A DNA stretch of 64,000 nucleotides from Granulosicoccus sp947495035 (GCF_050589605.1 NZ_JBNGOO010000007.1), one strand, 5' to 3'; shown: positions 25,842 to 35,490, counted from the stretch's first letter. The notes: a model not told the origin generated them from the letters alone. A program made the numbers and translations.

Positions 25842-27386
25842 TTACCAGCTTCCGCTAGCCTTGAACGCATCAAGACCCTTCTTGAACGCTGCCTGGATAT
25901 CGTCGTTCCAGTCACCGGATGCATTGACCTGATCAAGCAGCTCCTGATGGTTGGAAGCGAAGTAGTCATGCATTGCTTCTTCGAATGACACGATCTTGTT
26001 GACGGCCACGTCGTCGAGGTAACCTTCGTTGGCAGCGAACAGAGAGACACCCATCTGCCCGATTGACAGAGGCGCATACTGCTTCTGCTTCATCAGTTCG
26101 GTCACTCGCTGACCACGTTCGATCTGCTTTCTGGTCGTTTCGTCAAGGTCGGATGCGAACTGGGCAAATGCCGCCAGTTCACGATACTGGGCCAGTGCCA
26201 GTCGAACACCACCACCGAGCTTCTTGATTATCTTGGTCTGTGCTGCACCACCAACTCGCGATACCGACAGACCAGCGTTGATCGCTGGGCGAATACCGGC
26301 GTTGAACAGATCGGTTTCGAGGAAGATCTGACCATCGGTGATGGAGATGACGTTGGTCGGTACGAAAGCCGATACGTCACCCGCTTGAGTTTCGATGATC
26401 GGCAGAGCAGTCAGAGAACCGGTCTTGCCTTTCACTTCACCGTTGGTGAATTTCTCGACGTACTCGGCATTGACGCGTGAAGCACGCTCAAGCAGACGTG
26501 AATGCAGGTAGAAAACGTCACCGGGATAGGCTTCACGACCTGGAGGACGACGCAGCAGCAGAGATACCTGACGGTATGCCCAGGCCTGCTTGGTCAGATC
26601 GTCATAAACGATCAGAGCATCTTCACCGCGGTCACGGAAGTATTCACCCATGGTGCAACCGGCGTAAGGAGCGACGAACTGCATCGCTGCAGAATCCGCT
26701 GCGCCTGCTGCAACAACGATGGTGTTCTCCAGAGCACCATGCTCTTCCAGTTTCGATACCACGTTGGCGATGGTTGACTGCTTCTGTCCGATGGCCACGT
26801 AGACACATTTGATGCCTGTGCCTTTCTGGTTGATGATGGCGTCGATGGCAACTGCCGTCTTACCTGTCTGGCGGTCACCGATGATCAGCTCTCGCTGTCC
26901 TCGGCCAACCGGTACCATCGCATCGATGGCTTTCAGACCGGTCTGTACCGGCTCATCAACCGATTGACGGTCGATTACGCCCGGTGCAATCTTTTCGATC
27001 GGGGAAGTCTGTGCGGCGTTGATGGGGCCCTTGCCGTCGATGGGCTCACCCAGAGCGTTGACCACACGACCGAGCAGTTCATTGCCGACCGGTACTTCCA
27101 GTACCTTGCCGGTGCAACGTACCTTGTCGCCTTCTTTCAGGTGTTCATAGTTACCGAGTACAACCGCACCGACAGAGTCACGTTCGAGGTTCAATGCCAG
27201 ACCATACAGGCCATCATCAAACGCGATCATCTCACCGGACAGTGCATCCGTAAGGCCATGGATTCGAACGATACCGTCATTCAGACTGACGATGGTACCT
27301 TCGGTTCGAACGTTGGCAGCAGTATCGGTATTACCGATTTTCTCCCGGATCAGGTCACTGATCTCGGATGGATTCAGTTGTTGCAT
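25842..27386 (-). CDS. atpA: F1Fo ATP synthase alpha subunit
   Basis: The non-catalytic nucleotide-binding alpha subunit, 514 residues. It starts MQQLNPSEISDLIREKI, has Walker A GDRQTGKTA near residue 170 and the arginine-finger region in PAINAGLSVSRVGGAAQ. Length and order are canonical, between atpH and atpG. Confidence 0.97.
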   Translation of the reverse strand: MQQLNPSEISDLIREKIGNTDTAANVRTEGTIVSLNDGIVRIHGLTDALSGEMIAFDDGLYGLALNLERDSVGAVVLGNYEHLKEGDKVRCTGKVLEVPVGNELLGRVVNALGEPIDGKGPINAAQTSPIEKIAPGVIDRQSVDEPVQTGLKAIDAMVPVGRGQRELIIGDRQTGKTAVAIDAIINQKGTGIKCVYVAIGQKQSTIANVVSKLEEHGALENTIVVAAGAADSAAMQFVAPYAGCTMGEYFRDRGEDALIVYDDLTKQAWAYRQVSLLLRRPPGREAYPGDVFYLHSRLLERASRVNAEYVEKFTNGEVKGKTGSLTALPIIETQAGDVSAFVPTNVISITDGQIFLETDLFNAGIRPAINAGLSVSRVGGAAQTKIIKKLGGGVRLALAQYRELAAFAQFASDLDETTRKQIERGQRVTELMKQKQYAPLSIGQMGVSLFAANEGYLDDVAVNKIVSFEEAMHDYFASNHQELLDQVNASGDWNDDIQAAFKKGLDAFKASGSW

Positions 27387-27462
27387 GGGTCTATTTAGTC
27401 TCTTGAAATCTGCAGGGTCGGGTCAGCGTGCGCCATCGGTCAGTTGCCTGACATCAGGTGCA

Positions 27463-27996
27463 TCAGCTGGCGACGGATTGTTCCAGTGCTGCTAGACGGC
27501 CGCGAATGGATCCGTCGATGACCAGGTCTCCGGCACGTATGACGGCACCACCGATCAGATCAGGATCAACCTCGCTGGTGATCTTGACCTTGCGTGAGAG
27601 CCTTTTACCCAGCGCTTCTTCAATGCTGGAGGCCTGCTCATCGGTCAGTGCGTACGCGCTGATGACATGGGCTTCCTCTTCACCCTGAGCTTCGCGCCGG
27701 AGCTGCTCGTATTGTTGATACATGTCCGGCAATGAAGCCAGTCGGTCGTTTTCAGCAAGCATCTTCAGCAAGTTGAGGCTGTCGCCATCAAGCCCGTCAG
27801 ACACCTTCGCGATGAGATCGGCTTTCGCCTGGGCAGTGATGCCAGGCTCAGCCAGTCGAGTACGAATGGCCTCGTCCTGAACGACCGATGCCCAGTAACC
27901 GAGACGGCCTGACCATTCGTCATAGCCACCGCGCTCTGAAGCCAGTTCGAAAATGGCTCTAGCGTAGGGTCGTGCTGTTGTCGATTCGGATGCCAT
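27463..27996 (-). CDS. atpH: F1Fo ATP synthase delta subunit
   Basis: The 177-residue delta subunit (OSCP homologue) that ties F1 to the peripheral stalk. It starts MASESTTARPYARAIFELA, with the conserved ARPYA motif, and ends in the beta-hairpin VDPDLIGGAVIRAGDLVIDGSIRGRLAAL. A 116-bp gap separates it from atpF, wider than the near-overlap usual in proteobacteria; the gap carries a 6-bp inverted repeat (ACCCGG and CCGGGT, 28047-28074). Confidence 0.95.
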   Translation of the reverse strand: MASESTTARPYARAIFELASERGGYDEWSGRLGYWASVVQDEAIRTRLAEPGITAQAKADLIAKVSDGLDGDSLNLLKMLAENDRLASLPDMYQQYEQLRREAQGEEEAHVISAYALTDEQASSIEEALGKRLSRKVKITSEVDPDLIGGAVIRAGDLVIDGSIRGRLAALEQSVAS

Positions 27997-28112
27997 GTTT
28001 CGTACCTGCTTGTCGTTGCCGCTGTTCTGTGACGCTATCTCGTGCTACCCGGTTTACAGACGAACTCCCCGGGTCGCGATTCAGTAGTGCCTGCGCTGTT
28101 GTATCGGTCGAT

Positions 28113-28583
28113 CTAGATCTGCTTGACGAGGTCGTCGATGACCGCGTTGTGCTTTTCCTGATCAACTTCACTGCCAAGAATTCGTCTTGCTCCTTCTACA
28201 GCGAGCAAGCCAACCTGCTTGCGCAGACCTTCTTTTGCACCGACCACTTCCTGATCGATTTCTGCCTGGGCACTTTGCTTGAGTCTTTCACCTTCGGTGC
28301 GTGCTGCATCCTTGGATGATTCGACCATCTCGTTACCACGTTTGTGTGCTTGAGCCACTATCTCTGCTGCTTGCGCCTTGGCGTCCTGAAGCAATGCAGC
28401 GATTTCAGCCTCTGCTTCTTCGCGCTTCTGGGAGCTTTTTTCAGCATCAGCCAGTCCGCCCGCTATCATCGCCTGCCTTTCGCGCAGGCCATTGATAATC
28501 GGTGGCCAGACATACTTCATGCAGAAGAGAACAAACACGGCAAACGAAATGGCCTGGCCGAGCAATGTCAGGTTCAGGTTCAT
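28113..28583 (-). CDS. atpF: F1Fo ATP synthase b subunit
   Basis: The 156-residue peripheral stalk subunit. One N-terminal membrane helix (NLTLLGQAISFAVFVLFCMKYVWPPI) is followed by a long charged helix rich in Ala, Glu and Lys that dimerises as a coiled coil. Size and layout match the E. coli b subunit. Confidence 0.95.
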   Translation of the reverse strand: MNLNLTLLGQAISFAVFVLFCMKYVWPPIINGLRERQAMIAGGLADAEKSSQKREEAEAEIAALLQDAKAQAAEIVAQAHKRGNEMVESSKDAARTEGERLKQSAQAEIDQEVVGAKEGLRKQVGLLAVEGARRILGSEVDQEKHNAVIDDLVKQI

Positions 28584-28614
28584 ATGCCTTGCCTCTCGTT
28601 AGTCGATTGTTTGA

Positions 28615-28872
28615 TCAGCCTGCGATCTGGCCGACAAACGGGTTAGCGAATACGAAGAACAGGGCGATACCAACACCGATCATGGGAATCGCATCAAGCA
28701 GACCCGCAACGATGAACATCTTGACCTGCAGCATTGGCACCATTTCAGGCTGACGAGCTGCACCTTCGAGAAAGCGACCACCAAGCAGCGCGAAGCCGAT
28801 AGCAGTACCCAGAGCAGCTAGGCCGATCATGATCGCGACGGCGATGGCAGTTGAGGCTACGACAGTTTCCAT
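28615..28872 (-). CDS. atpE: F1Fo ATP synthase c subunit
   Basis: The 85-residue proteolipid of the rotor ring. Two membrane helices are joined by the polar loop GRFLEGAARQPE. The ion-binding carboxylate is Asp60 in AGLLDAIPMIGVGIAL. The Gln and Glu ligand set of sodium-type rings is not apparent, so proton coupling is expected. Confidence 0.95.
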   Translation of the reverse strand: METVVASTAIAVAIMIGLAALGTAIGFALLGGRFLEGAARQPEMVPMLQVKMFIVAGLLDAIPMIGVGIALFFVFANPFVGQIAG

Positions 28873-28935
28873 GAGAACTCCAAGAGATTTAAAGGGTTAA
28901 AAAGTAAAGAGTAGGACTGGTGGAAAAAACTACGT

Positions 28936-29781
28936 TTAATGATGCTCGTGCGCCATGGCCATGTAGACGATGGTCAACATCATGAAGATGAACGCTTGCA
29001 GGGTGATAACAAGAATGTGGAAGATCGCCCAGGGCACTGACAGCATCCACTGAGCCCAGAAAGGCAGCAACGCTATCAGAATGAAGATCAGCTCGCCCGC
29101 GTACATGTTACCGAAGAGTCGAAGCGCCAGAGAAATGGGCTTCGAAATCAGACTGACACCTTCCAGCAACAGATTGACCGGGACGAGAATTGCCTGGATG
29201 ACAGGATTACTGCTGCCAAACGGCATGAGCGTGAGTTCCTTGACGAAACCCATGGCGCCCTTGACCTTGATACTGAAGTAGATCATCAGTGCAAAGACCG
29301 ACAACGACAGGCCCATGGTGACGTTGACATCAGTGCTCGGTACGATTTTCAGATAGGGGATACCAATGGCTTCGCCCAGACGTGGCACGAAGTCCACCGG
29401 GATGAGATCCATGAGGTTCATCAGGAAGATCCAGACGAAGATCGTCAGCGCCATCGGCGCGATCATGGGGTTCTTGGCGTGAAACGTATCGCGCACATTG
29501 GTATCGACAAATTCGACAATGACCTCGATGGACGCCTGCAGCAGTCCCGGGACACCGGAAGTGAAGCTGTCAGCAGCCTTCTTGAACAACCAGATGAAGA
29601 ACGCGCCCAGAACGATGGAGAAGAACATGGAATCCAGGTTGATTGCCCAGAACCCCATCTCCGCGGCTTCAGTGCCACTGTGGGCAATGCCCAGGCCGTT
29701 TTCAGGGTGATAGCCGAACACCAGATTCTGCAAATGGTGCTGAATATACTCTGTGGATGTTGGTGCGCTGTTGCTGGCCAT
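28936..29781 (-). CDS. atpB: F1Fo ATP synthase a subunit
   Basis: The 281-residue membrane stator subunit that forms the two proton half-channels. The essential arginine is in KPISLALRLFGNMYAGELI. The region DLIPVDFVPRLGEAIGI is the family signature in the periplasmic loop. Five to six membrane segments are evident. It follows atpI and precedes atpE in the canonical order. Confidence 0.96.
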   Translation of the reverse strand: MASNSAPTSTEYIQHHLQNLVFGYHPENGLGIAHSGTEAAEMGFWAINLDSMFFSIVLGAFFIWLFKKAADSFTSGVPGLLQASIEVIVEFVDTNVRDTFHAKNPMIAPMALTIFVWIFLMNLMDLIPVDFVPRLGEAIGIPYLKIVPSTDVNVTMGLSLSVFALMIYFSIKVKGAMGFVKELTLMPFGSSNPVIQAILVPVNLLLEGVSLISKPISLALRLFGNMYAGELIFILIALLPFWAQWMLSVPWAIFHILVITLQAFIFMMLTIVYMAMAHEHH

Positions 29782-29842
29782 GGTTTCGTTGCTTGAGTCT
29801 GGACTGGAGTCTATAACGGCTACTGAATTCTACAACTACAAC

Positions 29843-30256
29843 TTATTTTTCTGAAACACTCAAACTGACTTCGGCAGCTTCCTGCCTGCTTATGACCAAC
29901 GGCACGACCCAGCTGAGTGTCTGCACCAATGCGAAGCCGATGAATACTGCCGGAGCATTCAACGGGTTCAGGTTGATGAACACCAACGTGAACATACCGG
30001 CTGTAAGCAGCATCTTGCCCGCAGCCCCTGCGTAAAACGACCGCACAATCAATCGTGCAGCTCTTGCCACTCGATACCGGAAGGCACGATAGGCAAAATA
30101 GGAATTTGGCAGGACGACTGTCAACCCACCCAGGAATGCCGCAAGAGCCACATCCCGATTCCAGAAAAAACCTGCTAAACCTACTACCACTGCACCAACG
30201 AGTTGCCAGATCAAGATTAGCCTGATAACGCGCAACCGCCGTTCAGCCTGTTGCAT
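29843..30256 (-). CDS. atpI: ATP synthase protein I
   Basis: A 137-residue membrane protein with four hydrophobic segments (LILIWQLVGAVVVGLAGFFW, AAFLGGLTVVLPNSYFAYRAF, MLLTAGMFTLVFI, FIGFALVQTLSWVVPLVI). The LGGLTVVLPNSYFAYRAF stretch is typical of AtpI, an accessory factor for c-ring assembly. It is the first gene of the atp operon, with an AGGGCGGTG-type ribosome binding site and a TATAAT about 70 bp upstream. Confidence 0.92.
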   Translation of the reverse strand: MQQAERRLRVIRLILIWQLVGAVVVGLAGFFWNRDVALAAFLGGLTVVLPNSYFAYRAFRYRVARAARLIVRSFYAGAAGKMLLTAGMFTLVFINLNPLNAPAVFIGFALVQTLSWVVPLVISRQEAAEVSLSVSEK

Positions 30257-30327
30257 TACACCGCCCTGGGTATCTGCTTTGGTTCAGGACCTGACGTGAA
30301 GTCCTACACCTGATTTCGAACAGCGAA

Positions 30328-30333
30328 ATTATA
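30328..30333 (-). promoter_or_regulatory. Probable -10 element of the atp operon promoter
   Basis: A perfect TATAAT on the minus strand lies 72 bp upstream of the atpI start, in the 226-bp gap after parB. No good -35 match is seen at 16-18 bp upstream, so the element may need an activator or act through UP-like upstream sequence. Confidence 0.5.
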
Positions 30334-30482
30334 ACAGCGTTTTCAAACAGAAGGACGCAATTCGGGCTAATTGTTGATCATAGCCTGCGTCAATACAAGG
30401 CGTGGCAAGCACTGCGCTGCAGGCATCAGTGCATGAAAATACCTGACGCTGGCAAGGGTGTCACTCCGGTGGCGCCTGACCA

Positions 30483-31685
30483 CTACTTGATATGGGCGAG
30501 TATGCCTTGCAGTTCGGACACCGAGGCGTAATTGATCTCCAGCTTGCCGCGGCCGCTGCTCTTGTGCTGTATGCGTACGGTCGCACCCAGTGTCTCGCCG
30601 AGCTTCTTGCTCAGCCGCTCGATGTCGGGATCGGCCATGGTTGCGGATTTGCGAGCCTGCGCCTTGTCGCCTTCCTCGGTCATCTCACGAACCAGTTTCT
30701 CAACGGCTCTGACCGTCAGACCACGCTTGATCACATCCTTGGCCAGTCCATGCTGGCGATCCTTCGGCGCACCCAGTATCGCTCGGGCGTGTCCCATCTC
30801 GAGTTCACCCTTGTCGACCAGCACCTTGACCTCGTCATGCAGCTCCAGCAATCGCATCAGGTTTGTCACGGATGCCCGCGAACGCCCTACAGATTCGGCC
30901 ACCGCCTTGTGCGTCATGCCGAACTCATCGCACAGGCGCTCAAAGGCTGCAGCTTCCTCCAGCGGGTTGAGATCCTTGCGCTGAATGTTCTCGATGACGG
31001 AGACCGCTGCCACGGACTTGTCCGGCATGTCGCGAATGATGGCAGGAATCTCCGCCATGCCTGCCAGTTGTGCTGCCCGCCAGCGCCGTTCTCCGGCCAC
31101 CAGCTCATAGGCACCGGCAAAGGGTCGTACGATAATGGGCTGGATCAGACCTTCGGCCTTGATCGAGTCAGCCAGCTCCTGCAACAGTTCCTTGTCGAAC
31201 AGTCGTCTGGGCTGGTAGCTGCCGCGACGGATCTGGTCCACACCGACCATGCGAAAGCGATCATCGGTACCGGCAATGACTTCCTCTGCCACGGCCCTCG
31301 CGGCGTCGTGGTTCGACTTGGCAACTGCAGCTTGCGAGGCGGTCTCGGCCGCTGCCGCGGAATTGTCCACGGCCTCGGACTCAGCCGGCTCGGCCACAGG
31401 GGTAACGGTCGCCTCGGCAGCTGTTTCCTCCTTCGGTGCCGTGGCTGGCGGCGTCAGCGCGAAATCTGCTGCATCCGCCTGAGGGTCGGTGAGCGTGCGG
31501 TCGGTTGCAGCGCCATCGTTAGCCGAGCCTGTCTGATCAGCCTGCTCCGTGATGGTATCGCCGGAATCATCGGCACGCTCCGTTGCAGCAGCTTGCGCTG
31601 CACTGGATTGTCTGCCTTTTCGCTCGCGAGTGGACCCTCCCAGCAAGGCATCCAGATTGCGGCCCATGCGGGGTCGTTTAGCCAT
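30483..31685 (-). CDS. parB: Chromosome partitioning protein ParB
   Basis: A 400-residue CTP-dependent clamp that loads at parS near the origin. The N-terminal ParA-stimulating segment is KRPRMGRNLDALLGG. Then come about 120 low-complexity residues (18-140) rich in Ala, Glu, Asp and Thr. The CTP-binding core has GERRWRAAQ near 208, and the helix-turn-helix lies in KAVAESVGRSRASVTNLMRLLEL. The dimerisation domain ends in KLEINYASVSELQGIL. ParB proteins are usually nearer 290-300 residues, so the linker accounts for the excess. The ATG overlaps the parA stop by eight bases. Confidence 0.95.
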   Translation of the reverse strand: MAKRPRMGRNLDALLGGSTRERKGRQSSAAQAAATERADDSGDTITEQADQTGSANDGAATDRTLTDPQADAADFALTPPATAPKEETAAEATVTPVAEPAESEAVDNSAAAAETASQAAVAKSNHDAARAVAEEVIAGTDDRFRMVGVDQIRRGSYQPRRLFDKELLQELADSIKAEGLIQPIIVRPFAGAYELVAGERRWRAAQLAGMAEIPAIIRDMPDKSVAAVSVIENIQRKDLNPLEEAAAFERLCDEFGMTHKAVAESVGRSRASVTNLMRLLELHDEVKVLVDKGELEMGHARAILGAPKDRQHGLAKDVIKRGLTVRAVEKLVREMTEEGDKAQARKSATMADPDIERLSKKLGETLGATVRIQHKSSGRGKLEINYASVSELQGILAHIK

Positions 31686-32835
31686 CGGCGGATTCGGTAT
31701 CTGGCTTCAAGGTAGCGTGTCTGGACGAATCTGTGGCGTCTTCTTCCCGGGAACCGGTCTCGGACTGATCCGGCACACCGATATCGATGTGTTCGGCATT
31801 GGCGAATGCCGACTCATCATTGTCAATTTCTGCCGATTGCGGATAGTCCTCCGCGGTCGTATCGCCAGCGGCCGGGTTCGCAGCGTCGTCCACCGCTGGT
31901 TGTTCCTGCCCGCCCGTGCCCTGCCCGGCCTCTCCATCCGGTTCGGCAGCCGAGTCGTTCTCCTTACCCGGTGGCTGGATCAGCTGAGTCTGGTCGGCTT
32001 CGGCATCGCTCTGCGTGCCAGCAGCCACTGCCGCTGCGGCTGTCTCAGTACTGGTTGCCGACTGGGCAGCGCGGCTGCGATTACGCAGGATTTCGCCAGC
32101 CAGGGCCAGATAGGCCAGAGCGCCCCGGGAAGTGCCATCGTATTCCATGATCGATATGCCATGACTCGGCGCTTCGGCCAGCCGCACATTGCGTGGTACC
32201 ACGGTACGAAAGACTTGCTCGCCGAAATGTTCGATCAGTTGTGCCGAGACTTCGCTGCCCAGACGATTGCGACCGTCATACATGGTTCGCAGCAGGCCTT
32301 CGATGGCCAGATCGGGATTGACGCTTTCGCGAACCCCTTCGATGGTCTCCAGCAGCGCCGACAGACCTTCCAGTGCGTAGTATTCGCATTGCACCGGCAC
32401 CAGTACGCTATCTGCCGCCACGAATGCATTCAAGGTCAGGATATTCAGGGACGGAGGGCAGTCGATCAGCACGAAGTCGTAATCCTGACGAACGGCTTCC
32501 AGGGCCTGATGCAGACGTTGTTCACGCTGCTCCATGTTCATGAGCTCGATTTCAGCCGCGGTCAGATCCGAATTGGCGGGCAGCACGTCACAGCCGTTTT
32601 CCGGTGATTTCTGGCTGGCCTCGGGCACCGACATGCCATCGACCAGTACTTCAAAAATTCCCGCCTCGACCTCGTACTTGTCAATGCCACAGCCCATCGT
32701 GGCATTGCCCTGAGGATCGAGGTCGATGAGCAGCACGCGCTTTTGCATACTGGCAAGCGCAGCAGACAGATTGACTGTCGTTGTGGTTTTTCCAACCCCA
32801 CCCTTCTGGTTGGCTACGGCGATGATTCGACTCAT
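31678..32835 (-). CDS. parA: Chromosome partitioning ATPase ParA
   Basis: A deviant-Walker ATPase that moves ParB-parS complexes across the nucleoid; 385 residues from this start. The Walker A motif is NQKGGVGKTTTTVN, Walker B is in DFVLIDCPPSLN, and a second signature is LIDLDPQGNAT. The catalytic core ends near residue 257 (YLALAGEILRNRSRAA). About 128 further residues form an acidic, Pro/Gly/Ala-rich tail not normal for chromosomal ParA, which is usually about 260 residues. An alternative ATG at 32853 overlaps the rsmG stop as TAATG and would add six residues. Confidence 0.94.
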   Translation of the reverse strand: MSRIIAVANQKGGVGKTTTTVNLSAALASMQKRVLLIDLDPQGNATMGCGIDKYEVEAGIFEVLVDGMSVPEASQKSPENGCDVLPANSDLTAAEIELMNMEQREQRLHQALEAVRQDYDFVLIDCPPSLNILTLNAFVAADSVLVPVQCEYYALEGLSALLETIEGVRESVNPDLAIEGLLRTMYDGRNRLGSEVSAQLIEHFGEQVFRTVVPRNVRLAEAPSHGISIMEYDGTSRGALAYLALAGEILRNRSRAAQSATSTETAAAAVAAGTQSDAEADQTQLIQPPGKENDSAAEPDGEAGQGTGGQEQPAVDDAANPAAGDTTAEDYPQSAEIDNDESAFANAEHIDIGVPDQSETGSREEDATDSSRHATLKPDTESADG

Positions 32836-32852
32836 TGGCGCAGTGTAATCCA

Positions 32853-33560
32853 TTATCCGTACTGTCGTTGGCACAGGGCGACATGTCGCGCCGAATCCGT
32901 GCCAGGGACCGCGACTTCCACCAGTTCCCGCAACTCGTAATGAGGCTGCAGGCTGTCAGGCAGGCGTTCGGCTCGTCCCAGCATGACGGCAACCTTGCCC
33001 TCGGGCACACACAGCGCCTGCGCGATACGCAGAAAATCCACCGGCGCCGTAAAGGCTCTGGAGAGAACCAGCCGTGCGCGATCGTTCACGTTCTCGATGC
33101 GCTCCTGCAGCACGGTGACATTGGTCAGTCCCAGTTCGAGGACGGCCTGTTGCTGGAATCGGGTTTTCTTGCCATTGGATTCCACCGACAGAAAACGCAG
33201 ATCCGGGCGAACCAGCGCCAGTGGCAACACCGGCAGACCGGCCCCGGTCCCCACGTCCATGACGTCGTACACCGCTGGATCGCCTGCCTGCGCATCCGGC
33301 AGCCAGCGAGTCATCACCAGACTGTCCAGCAGATGCCGGTCGACCATCTGCCGCGCATCCCTGACCGCTGTCAGGTTGTAGACCTTGTTCCACTTGCCCA
33401 GCAATGCCACCAGCCGGATCAGACGATCGCGCTCCTGTTCGCCGATATCCCCAACCGGCGTACCGGCATGGGCCAGTGTCCGCAGACCTCGATCCAGTGC
33501 TTCACGCAGATGACTGTCAGGACTCACGTTCGGTTTCGATCCGCCAGTGGTTTCAGGCAC
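32853..33560 (-). CDS. rsmG: 16S rRNA (guanine527-N7)-methyltransferase
   Basis: A SAM-dependent methyltransferase of 235 residues that modifies G527 of 16S rRNA. The SAM site is MDVGTGAGLPVLPLALVRPDL, and WNKVYNLTAVRD is the family signature upstream of it. SRAFTAPVDFL is the usual SRA motif. It starts at a GTG that overlaps the mnmG stop by eight bases. The first 20 residues are a divergent extension compared with E. coli RsmG. Confidence 0.94.
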   Translation of the reverse strand: MPETTGGSKPNVSPDSHLREALDRGLRTLAHAGTPVGDIGEQERDRLIRLVALLGKWNKVYNLTAVRDARQMVDRHLLDSLVMTRWLPDAQAGDPAVYDVMDVGTGAGLPVLPLALVRPDLRFLSVESNGKKTRFQQQAVLELGLTNVTVLQERIENVNDRARLVLSRAFTAPVDFLRIAQALCVPEGKVAVMLGRAERLPDSLQPHYELRELVEVAVPGTDSARHVALCQRQYG

Positions 33561-35463
33561 TTTGCTTCAATGACTGCTTTTTCAGATGCACCAGGAGCAG
33601 TGAAATGGCCGCCGGGGTGACACCGGAAATACGCGACGCCTGACCAATGGTGCCTGGACGGTTCTCGCTGAATTTCTGACGCACCTCGTTGGACAGACCG
33701 ACCACGTCGCTGTAATCGAGGGAGTCGGGCAATCGGATTTCCTGTTGTGTCAGTGCCTTGTCGATATCCGCCTGCTGGCGATCCAGATAACCGGCGTACT
33801 TGCCCTGAATCTCGACCTGTTCCACCACCTGCGGCGGCAGATCGGACAGCTCGGGGGCAGCGATGTCCAGCAGTTCGGCCAGATGAATTTCCGGCATCTT
33901 CAGCAATTCGGTGAACCGTCGTTCTCGCGCCAGTTTCATGCCGGTGCGCTCGATCAGCGTAGCTGCCTCCGGTGTACCGGTACGTACCCAGCGGTCATGA
34001 AGAGCCGCTTTCAGCGATTCGATGGCCTCGGCCTTCTCGCTGAAGGCCTGCCAGCGATGCTCATCGACCAGACCCATTGCCCTGCCGAGCTCTGTCAGAC
34101 GAAGATCGGCATTGTCTTCACGCAGTTTCAGACGATATTCGGCGCGACTGGTGAACATGCGATACGGTTCACGTGTGCCCCGGGTGATCAGATCATCGAT
34201 GAGAACACCGATATAGGCCTCATCGCGTCTGGGCGTCCAGGGCGCTTCGTCCCGCACCTGCCGGGCGGCATTCAGACCAGCCACCAGACCCTGTGCGGCT
34301 GCCTCTTCATAACCGGTGGTGCCATTGATCTGCCCGGCAAAGAACAGACCATTGACGGTCTTGGTCTCCAGGGATGCACGCAAGCCTCTCGGGTCGAAGA
34401 AATCGTATTCGATGGCATAACCGGGACGTGTGATGTGGGCCTTTTCGAACCCGCGAATGGATTGCACATAGTCGATCTGCACATCGAAGGGCAGACTGGT
34501 GGAAATCCCGTTGGGATAGACCTCATGGGTATTCAGGCCTTCCGGTTCGATGAAGATCTGATGCGAATCCTTGTCGCTGAAACGCACCACCTTGTCCTCG
34601 ATGGACGGACAGTAGCGTGGTCCGACCCCTTCGATATCGCCCGAGAACAACGGCGAGCGATGCAGGGCACCCTGAATGATGTCGTGGGTACGCTGGTTGG
34701 TTTCGGTGATGTGGCAATGCACCTGCTCGGGATGATCAGCGGTGCTGCCCAGATAGGAGAACACCGGTCTTGGTGAGTCACCGGGTTGTGCCTGCAGCGT
34801 GCTGTAGTCGATGCTGCGACCGTCGATTCGCGGCGGCGTACCGGTCTTCAGGCGACCGATCTCGAACGGCATGTCGCGCATGCGTTGTGCCAGCGTCATT
34901 GCAGGCGGATCTCCGGCACGGCCAGCGGCATGATTGGCCTCGCCCACGTGAATCTTGCCAGCCAGGAAGGTACCGACCGTCATGACCACGCTGCGCGCCT
35001 GAAAATGCACCCCCAGCTGCGTGATGACGCCCGTGACGCGTGCGTCACCGGAACCGGCAGCGGACTCCGGGCTCATGATCAGATCGTCCACGGCCTGCTG
35101 GAACAGAGTCAGGTTCGGCTGGTTCTCGATGATCCTGCGAATGGCTACGCGATACAGCTGGCGGTCCGCCTGTGCCCGTGTGGCACGAACCGCCGGCCCC
35201 TTGCGCGAATTCAGCGTTCTGAAATGGATACCGGCCTGGTCAGCCGCCTTGGCCATGGCCCCGCCCAGCGCGTCTATTTCACGAACCAGGTGGCCCTTGC
35301 CGATACCACCGATGGCCGGATTGCAGCTCATCTGGCCCAGGGTATCGATATTGTGGGTCAGCAGCAGTGTGCTGGCGCCCGAACGCGCAGCCGCCAGAGC
35401 GGCCTCTGTGCCGGCATGGCCACCACCGACCACGATCACGTCAAAAACTGTTGGGTACTGCAT
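33553..35463 (-). CDS. mnmG: tRNA uridine-5-carboxymethylaminomethyl enzyme, FAD subunit
   Basis: FAD-dependent partner of MnmE in making the cmnm5 wobble uridine; 636 residues from this ATG. FAD binding is visible in VIVVGGGHAGTEAALAAARSG at the N-terminus. Other hallmarks are MSCNPAIGGIGKGHLVREIDALGG, GTFLAGKIHVGE and FFAGQINGTTGYEEAAAQG. A GTG four codons upstream (35475) is an alternative start. First gene of an mnmG-rsmG-parA-parB run in which each junction overlaps or nearly overlaps. Its partner gene mnmE is about 4 kb away, on the far side of a three-gene insertion. Confidence 0.96.
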   Translation of the reverse strand: MQYPTVFDVIVVGGGHAGTEAALAAARSGASTLLLTHNIDTLGQMSCNPAIGGIGKGHLVREIDALGGAMAKAADQAGIHFRTLNSRKGPAVRATRAQADRQLYRVAIRRIIENQPNLTLFQQAVDDLIMSPESAAGSGDARVTGVITQLGVHFQARSVVMTVGTFLAGKIHVGEANHAAGRAGDPPAMTLAQRMRDMPFEIGRLKTGTPPRIDGRSIDYSTLQAQPGDSPRPVFSYLGSTADHPEQVHCHITETNQRTHDIIQGALHRSPLFSGDIEGVGPRYCPSIEDKVVRFSDKDSHQIFIEPEGLNTHEVYPNGISTSLPFDVQIDYVQSIRGFEKAHITRPGYAIEYDFFDPRGLRASLETKTVNGLFFAGQINGTTGYEEAAAQGLVAGLNAARQVRDEAPWTPRRDEAYIGVLIDDLITRGTREPYRMFTSRAEYRLKLREDNADLRLTELGRAMGLVDEHRWQAFSEKAEAIESLKAALHDRWVRTGTPEAATLIERTGMKLARERRFTELLKMPEIHLAELLDIAAPELSDLPPQVVEQVEIQGKYAGYLDRQQADIDKALTQQEIRLPDSLDYSDVVGLSNEVRQKFSENRPGTIGQASRISGVTPAAISLLLVHLKKQSLKQSA

Positions 35464-35490
35464 GTCAGTGCTCACTCGCTACAGCCTGCC

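Noticed and set aside
25011..25988. Long plus-strand frames opposite the atp genes and mnmG (for example 33745-34776).
   Set aside because: They are antisense shadows of conserved genes on the other strand.
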